NCBI RefSeq assembly: GCF_900109935.1
Contig: NZ_FOBV01000016.1
Coordinates: forward strand, 1 to 32,317
DNA: 32,317 nt
Direction: 5' to 3'
DNA from: Chryseobacterium taichungense
GTDB lineage: Bacteria; Bacteroidota; Bacteroidia; Flavobacteriales; Weeksellaceae
Position numbers and translations under genes: made by a program. Below are positions 32,317 to 32,317 of this stretch, piece after piece; within the stretch, counting starts at the first letter, position 1; each line of letters begins with the position of its first letter. Below the pieces are notes generated by a model. That model was not told the origin of the DNA, did not search any database, and worked only from the letters and a program-made list of their open reading frames with translations.

Positions 32317-32317
32317 T

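Overview
The window looks like chromosomal DNA of a Flavobacteriia member, most likely Chryseobacterium or a close relative. The grounds are low GC, several TAnnTTTG-type promoter -7 elements, a GLPGLI-family protein, a fused E1 alpha/beta 2-oxoacid dehydrogenase, long intergenic regions with family-typical repeats, and polymorphic-toxin debris at the right edge. The genus call rests on protein style and is inference; no search was run. No tRNA, rRNA or CRISPR array was found.

Left edge (1-3909): the last codons of an IS4-family-like transposase, two copies of a structured repeat, an exported pirin-like protein, and a convergent small-secreted-protein/GLPGLI gene pair. Then comes a gene-free stretch that holds a phase-locked array of nineteen 21-bp units. 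Housekeeping block (3910-19953): type IA topoisomerase, alpha/beta hydrolase, hotdog thioesterase, small membrane protein, S9 peptidase, DNA-deoxyinosine glycosylase-like protein, AIM24-like protein, queA, rlmN, fatty acid hydroxylase-type membrane enzyme, a secreted protein flanked by direct repeats, polyprenyl diphosphate synthase, and fused E1. Most genes have their own promoter or terminator, so operons are short.

Middle (19957-24139): an HxlR-type regulator divergent from an Old Yellow Enzyme, forming a probable electrophile-response pair with a candidate operator. Next come a 23-bp tandem array, a secreted C1 peptidase, a second 21-bp array of 12 units, and a 167-bp element with 11-bp inverted termini that can fold as a cloverleaf. 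Right-middle (24140-30288): an ECF sigma factor and a membrane protein that resembles an anti-sigma factor at its N-terminus and a TonB-receptor plug at its C-terminus. These are followed by a MuiA/DUF4139 protein and a GbsR/MarR regulator cluster (two four-helix membrane proteins, a possible 28-aa peptide, a TIGR01777 epimerase-like protein). A perfect 18-bp palindrome covers the regulator's own promoter, and a one-mismatch copy precedes the next gene.

Right edge (30281-32317, all minus strand): the worn tail of a polymorphic-toxin/Rhs locus. It contains a frameshifted core end, a toxin-domain-like small protein, candidate immunity genes, and an Rhs core relic interrupted by a 47-bp hairpin-bearing segment.

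The most unusual content is the set of degenerate, indel-free tandem arrays (period 21, 21 and 23) between genes, the palindromic GbsR operator pair, and the cloverleaf repeat element.
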